Source of the DNA: DASVNK01 sp964478815
GTDB taxonomy: Bacteria > Verrucomicrobiota > Verrucomicrobiia > Limisphaerales > SXQI01
NCBI GenBank assembly: GCA_964478815.1
Contig: CAYZKY010000002.1
Span: forward strand, 47,523-111,522
Direction of reading: 5' to 3'
Length of the DNA: 64,000 bases
Shown: in pieces, positions 61,531 through 64,000 of the stretch
How positions within the stretch are numbered: position 1 is the stretch's first letter
How the letters are laid out: every line of letters starts with the position of its first letter
Program-made: the position numbers and the translations under genes
Notes under the pieces: generated by a model
Told to the model about the DNA's origin: nothing
Seen by the model: the letters and a program-made list of their open reading frames with translations, nothing else
Databases searched by the model: none

Positions 61531-61650
61531 AAGGAGTCAGACCTTAAGGTGAGACATTTCGCTTTGGGGAGTACCGCCGATTCGCCGCGAATCGCTTCCG
61601 CGTCGAGTTCGTTCAGACGAAATCCTGCCCGAGGAAGCTTTTTCCCGTCT
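61531..61650 (+). repeat. Dispersed repeat C, copy 2
   Basis: AAGGAGTCAGACCTTAAGGT followed by GAGACATTTCGCTTTG; matches 53279-53397 over about 110 bp. Downstream on the minus strand (61613-61807) a short frame ending FLGQDFV-stop could be the end of a decayed transposase, but I cannot confirm this. No other gene is seen between 61470 and 61852. Confidence 0.65.
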
Positions 61651-61852
61651 GGTTGTCGCTTCGGGAATCGCCCAATTCATCCAGCAGACGTTGCCGGAAG
61701 TCAGCGCCGCCGAAGTACGACACAGATCGGACTTGCTGAAACGCACCTCGTCCCGCCACCCGCGCGAGTGCCCCATTCTCAATGGGGCACTCGATGATCA
61801 ATCCCATGGCCCCGCCGCGCGCTTTTGCAAGCGCGCTCGCGCTGGCCTCCGG

Positions 61853-62578
61853 CTACCGGTTCCGGCGCCGCAGCGACGCCAGACCCGCCAGCGCGAGTCC
61901 CAGCGACGCCAGGGTGGAACCGGCTTCGGGCACGGGCGTGCCGTCGTGGCTGCCGAATTCCAGGTTATCGATGATCGGAGACCAGGGCCAATCCGTTTGG
62001 GTGAGTTCGACTCGCCCAATCCCGCCTGCGTCCTCCCAGCCGGCGAATATGGGGCTGCCGCCCCCGCCCAAGCTCAGCGAGGAAAGCACCCCGATCACGC
62101 TGGTATCGTCCGCCGCGAAAATGGTCATCGTCGCGGTCGCGGAAAACCCGGTAAACGCGCGCAGATCGACGCCGAAAGCGCCCACGGCGCCGGCAAAGTC
62201 GATCCCCAACGGCTGCCCCGCAGGAACTCCAACCAGTATTTCCTTGGAGGGGGCGCCAACGTATCCCACGTCATCCCACTGTAATCCGTCACCCGGAGGA
62301 GCCGTAAAGGTCACACCCGGCACGACCAGCCCCGGGCCTTGGCCGTTAACGATCGTGGTGCTATCGAGCAATTCAACACCCATCGCATCGGCAGTCCCTG
62401 GGACGGCGACAACGTAGCTCTCAAAATCCTCGAGCGTGCCCGGTCCGCCCAACACCGCTTGCAAGGCAGGCCGGTCCGCCAGCGCGGCCCCCTGGACGGC
62501 CGGTGCGAGCGCCAAACCGCCTACGGCAAAAGCCGGCAGCATGCATCCAAGAACGTGGTTTCTGGTTTTAATCTTCAT
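61853..62578 (-). CDS. Secreted protein with VPDSG/PEP-CTERM-type sorting signal
   Basis: 241 residues. Signal peptide at the N-terminus (LPAFAVGGLALAPAVQG). The C-terminus is VPEAGSTLASLGLALAGLA followed by SLRRRNR: the tripartite motif, membrane helix and basic tail of the VPDSG-CTERM variant found in Verrucomicrobia. The body is beta-rich with no catalytic motif. Such proteins are cut by an exosortase and anchored or released. No exosortase is in the window. Isolated gene among repeats. Confidence 0.88.
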   Translation of the reverse strand: MKIKTRNHVLGCMLPAFAVGGLALAPAVQGAALADRPALQAVLGGPGTLEDFESYVVAVPGTADAMGVELLDSTTIVNGQGPGLVVPGVTFTAPPGDGLQWDDVGYVGAPSKEILVGVPAGQPLGIDFAGAVGAFGVDLRAFTGFSATATMTIFAADDTSVIGVLSSLSLGGGGSPIFAGWEDAGGIGRVELTQTDWPWSPIIDNLEFGSHDGTPVPEAGSTLASLGLALAGLASLRRRNR

Positions 62579-62827
62579 AAGAATTTCGGTGGGTTAGAGC
62601 AATAGGGTTCGTTCTCAATCAGGTGACGAACGCACCTGTATGCGAAACAACCTATAAATGGTAGCATTAAAAGTGCCAATAACTCAACATGCTCATGGTC
62701 AACGCCTTATAAAAAGCCACCCCCTTGTCGAAGTTCAAAATCATGTCAGTTTATTTTACAGATTGTCGCTGAAACCGATCCCTGCGGCGAGGTTGACAAA
62801 TCCCAACGGAGGCCGCACTTTACCATT

Positions 62828-63265
62828 ATGACGACTCAGCCTGAGCCGTCATCGCGAAACGAAGCCGTTCCCTGCCGAACCGCTCCATTTCTTGGTGACC
62901 CGCCAGCGGTGGAACCACCCTCCTCCGCCCACATTTCTTGTACCCTTGCCCCCAGCTCCACCATCTCCCGGAGCCCGGCTACCCGCCACTCAATCCCGAG
63001 CCCCCTCAAAAAAGTGGGGGGGGTGCCCGCCGTGGCCGTGCGCCAGCACTCGCGCCCTCATGCCGCCCAATCCACCCATTCCAGATATTCCACGTATTCC
63101 ACCCCAAAACCCCCGCCATTCCACAAATTCCACACCTTCCATCCACTCCGCCCCACCGCCCGCACCCCCAATTCCAAAAATATGGGGGGGGTGCCCATCC
63201 TCCCAGCCATCGCCCTCAGTCCAGACTCCGGCCGGCCCCCAAAAAAAGAGGGGGGGGTGCCCCAA
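62828..63265 (+). repeat. ~440-bp composite repeat B, copy 2
   Basis: Same module order as copy 1 (53898-54338): repeat A palindrome, ~170-bp spacer, G-tract motif (63007-63030, eight G), 9-bp-pitch ATTCCA array (about 63075-63150), then two G-tract motifs (about 63175-63196 and 63240-63262, eight G each). The stretch 62579-63663 carries no gene I can support. Confidence 0.88.
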
Positions 63266-63516
63266 CCCTCGCCCGGCTCCTCACCCGCTCCCCGCCGCGC
63301 CCTGGCCAAAAATCGCCACCGCCCCATCCCGATTCTACATTCCCCCCTCCTCTTCCCCAGTCTGTCCAGCACTCAGCTTCCAATGCGCGCCCCGGAATTC
63401 CTGTTCTCGATCCGCCTCGTCCGGGGGTGTAATTTTACTCCTGTGGCGGGGAATGAGCGGGGCCACGCGGAGGGTTCGGAAGAGAAGGCTCGAGGGGGTC
63501 GAGGGGGTCAAGGCTT

Positions 63517-63569
63517 TTGTTCGGAACGGGTCCGGGTGACCACGAGGTTGGGCTCGCGATCATGAAGGA
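63517..63569 (+). repeat. Dispersed repeat E, copy 2
   Basis: Closely similar to 17248-17302. Lies about 250 bp after repeat B copy 2, as copy 1 lies downstream of the lone G-tract motif at 16647. Confidence 0.6.
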
Positions 63570-63663
63570 GCGTGGGGTAGAAACGGTGCGTGGTCAAGAA
63601 CGGATCAAACCCTTTTGTCGAGTCCACTTTTCTTGGGCCTGCTGTTTGGAGATTCGCGTTTTC

Positions 63664-63918
63664 CTATTTTCTCAAACGGTAGAATCTTTTCTCGGAGATT
63701 GCTGGCAACGTAACGGAGTTATTCTGAACATTTTGAACCGGCCGCCATTCTGATGTCATTAAGTTTTCGACTTCTTCTAAAGCAAAACCGATCGCGCCCA
63801 GGTCCCAACTCAAGGTGAGGAGGACTTCATTCAATTCGAATTGAATCGTTGGCGGTGCGTCAGGTATCGGTGATTCGCCAAAGATCCGCGCAATTCCATT
63901 TCGCGAATACCCGTTCAC
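63664..63918 (-). pseudogene. 3'-end relic of a secreted repeat-protein gene
   Basis: About 84 codons; the frame opens only 15 codons before a stop at 63964-63966, so no full gene fits. The end reads FALEEVENLMTSEWRPVQ, NNSVTLPAISEKRFYRLRK-stop, the typical last strand pattern of Ig- or LamG-rich secreted proteins of this phylum (L..T..L....W..V.....NS.T.P....RF.RLR). Relic with intact stop codon. Confidence 0.6.
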
Positions 63919-64000
63919 TTCGGTAAAAAGTCCCGCGATTAAGATTTTGGTTCTTCGACGTTTTCAGTGGAATGGATAAGGAATGGTAAGCTTCCCGGCG

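Noticed and set aside
61613..61807. Transposase relic on the minus strand
   Set aside because: A short frame near repeat C only loosely resembles a REP-associated transposase end; too weak to list as a feature.

Overview
The window looks like a chromosome segment of a GC-rich member of the Verrucomicrobiota, most likely a Limisphaerales/Pedosphaera-like lineage. This rests on gene content only: a VPDSG-type PEP-CTERM protein, a DUF1549/DUF1553 plus DUF1501 gene pair, very large hybrid kinases with a long extracytoplasmic sensor, an ebo-type gene set, and GC-rich third codon positions. No rRNA, tRNA or CRISPR array was recognised.

Layout. 1-9.1 kb: end of an O-antigen-ligase-like gene, a secreted alpha/beta hydrolase, a subtilase with a secretin-type N-terminal domain, an MFS transporter, then accD, comF and a CPBP protease on the minus strand. 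9.3-12.5 kb: a minus-strand unit (small protein, eboB-like TatD hydrolase, eboE, eboC-like UbiA prenyltransferase). 12.7-16.4 kb: a single-domain response regulator and a 1099-aa hybrid kinase. 16.5-21.6 kb: an accessory region with direct repeats, a TIR-NTPase-TPR (STAND) protein of probable immune function, a small lipoprotein, a 162-bp MITE and a 3' relic of the STAND gene. 21.6-26.7 kb: hybrid kinase-like protein, LysR regulator, amtB, glnK and a membrane protein. 26.7-33.5 kb: cyclophilin, Mrp ATPase plus a cysteine-desulfurase homologue, ceramidase-like enzyme, DUF1573-cytochrome c fusion. 34.2-38.4 kb: MTA phosphorylase, a BNR-repeat protein, a MazF-type toxin-antitoxin pair, a relic of the BNR gene end and a duplicated membrane protein. 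38.5-43 kb: a minus-strand run fdhD, xylonate-dehydratase-like, glutaredoxin, panC, ybjQ. 43-48.3 kb: B3 metallo-beta-lactamase-like protein and the DUF1549/DUF1501 pair. 48.4-64 kb: two very large secreted repeat proteins set in an accessory zone with two hypothetical genes, vapBC, a two-gene unit (DUF3010-like protein plus Ser/Thr kinase), a second 162-bp MITE, two copies of a ~440-bp dispersed repeat and several gene relics.

Three patterns stand out beyond ordinary gene content. First, at least seven fragments are gene 3' ends that keep their stop codon. In three cases the intact parent lies upstream in the same orientation with accessory cargo between (lipoprotein, MazF pair, or a larger island); a further relic sits directly after vapC. 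This resembles displaced 3' ends left by insertion of cargo at gene termini, but no integrase is seen. Second, several intergenic regions hold short words repeated at a pitch of about 9-12 bp, each region with a different word. Third, there is a composite ~440-bp repeat with three A-tract/G-tract/TGCCC motifs, and a diverged family of MITEs that are both exactly 162 bp.

Long open frames that run antisense to, or out of frame with, the listed genes were treated as by-products of high GC. All functional calls come from reading translated sequence and motifs by eye; no database search was run.
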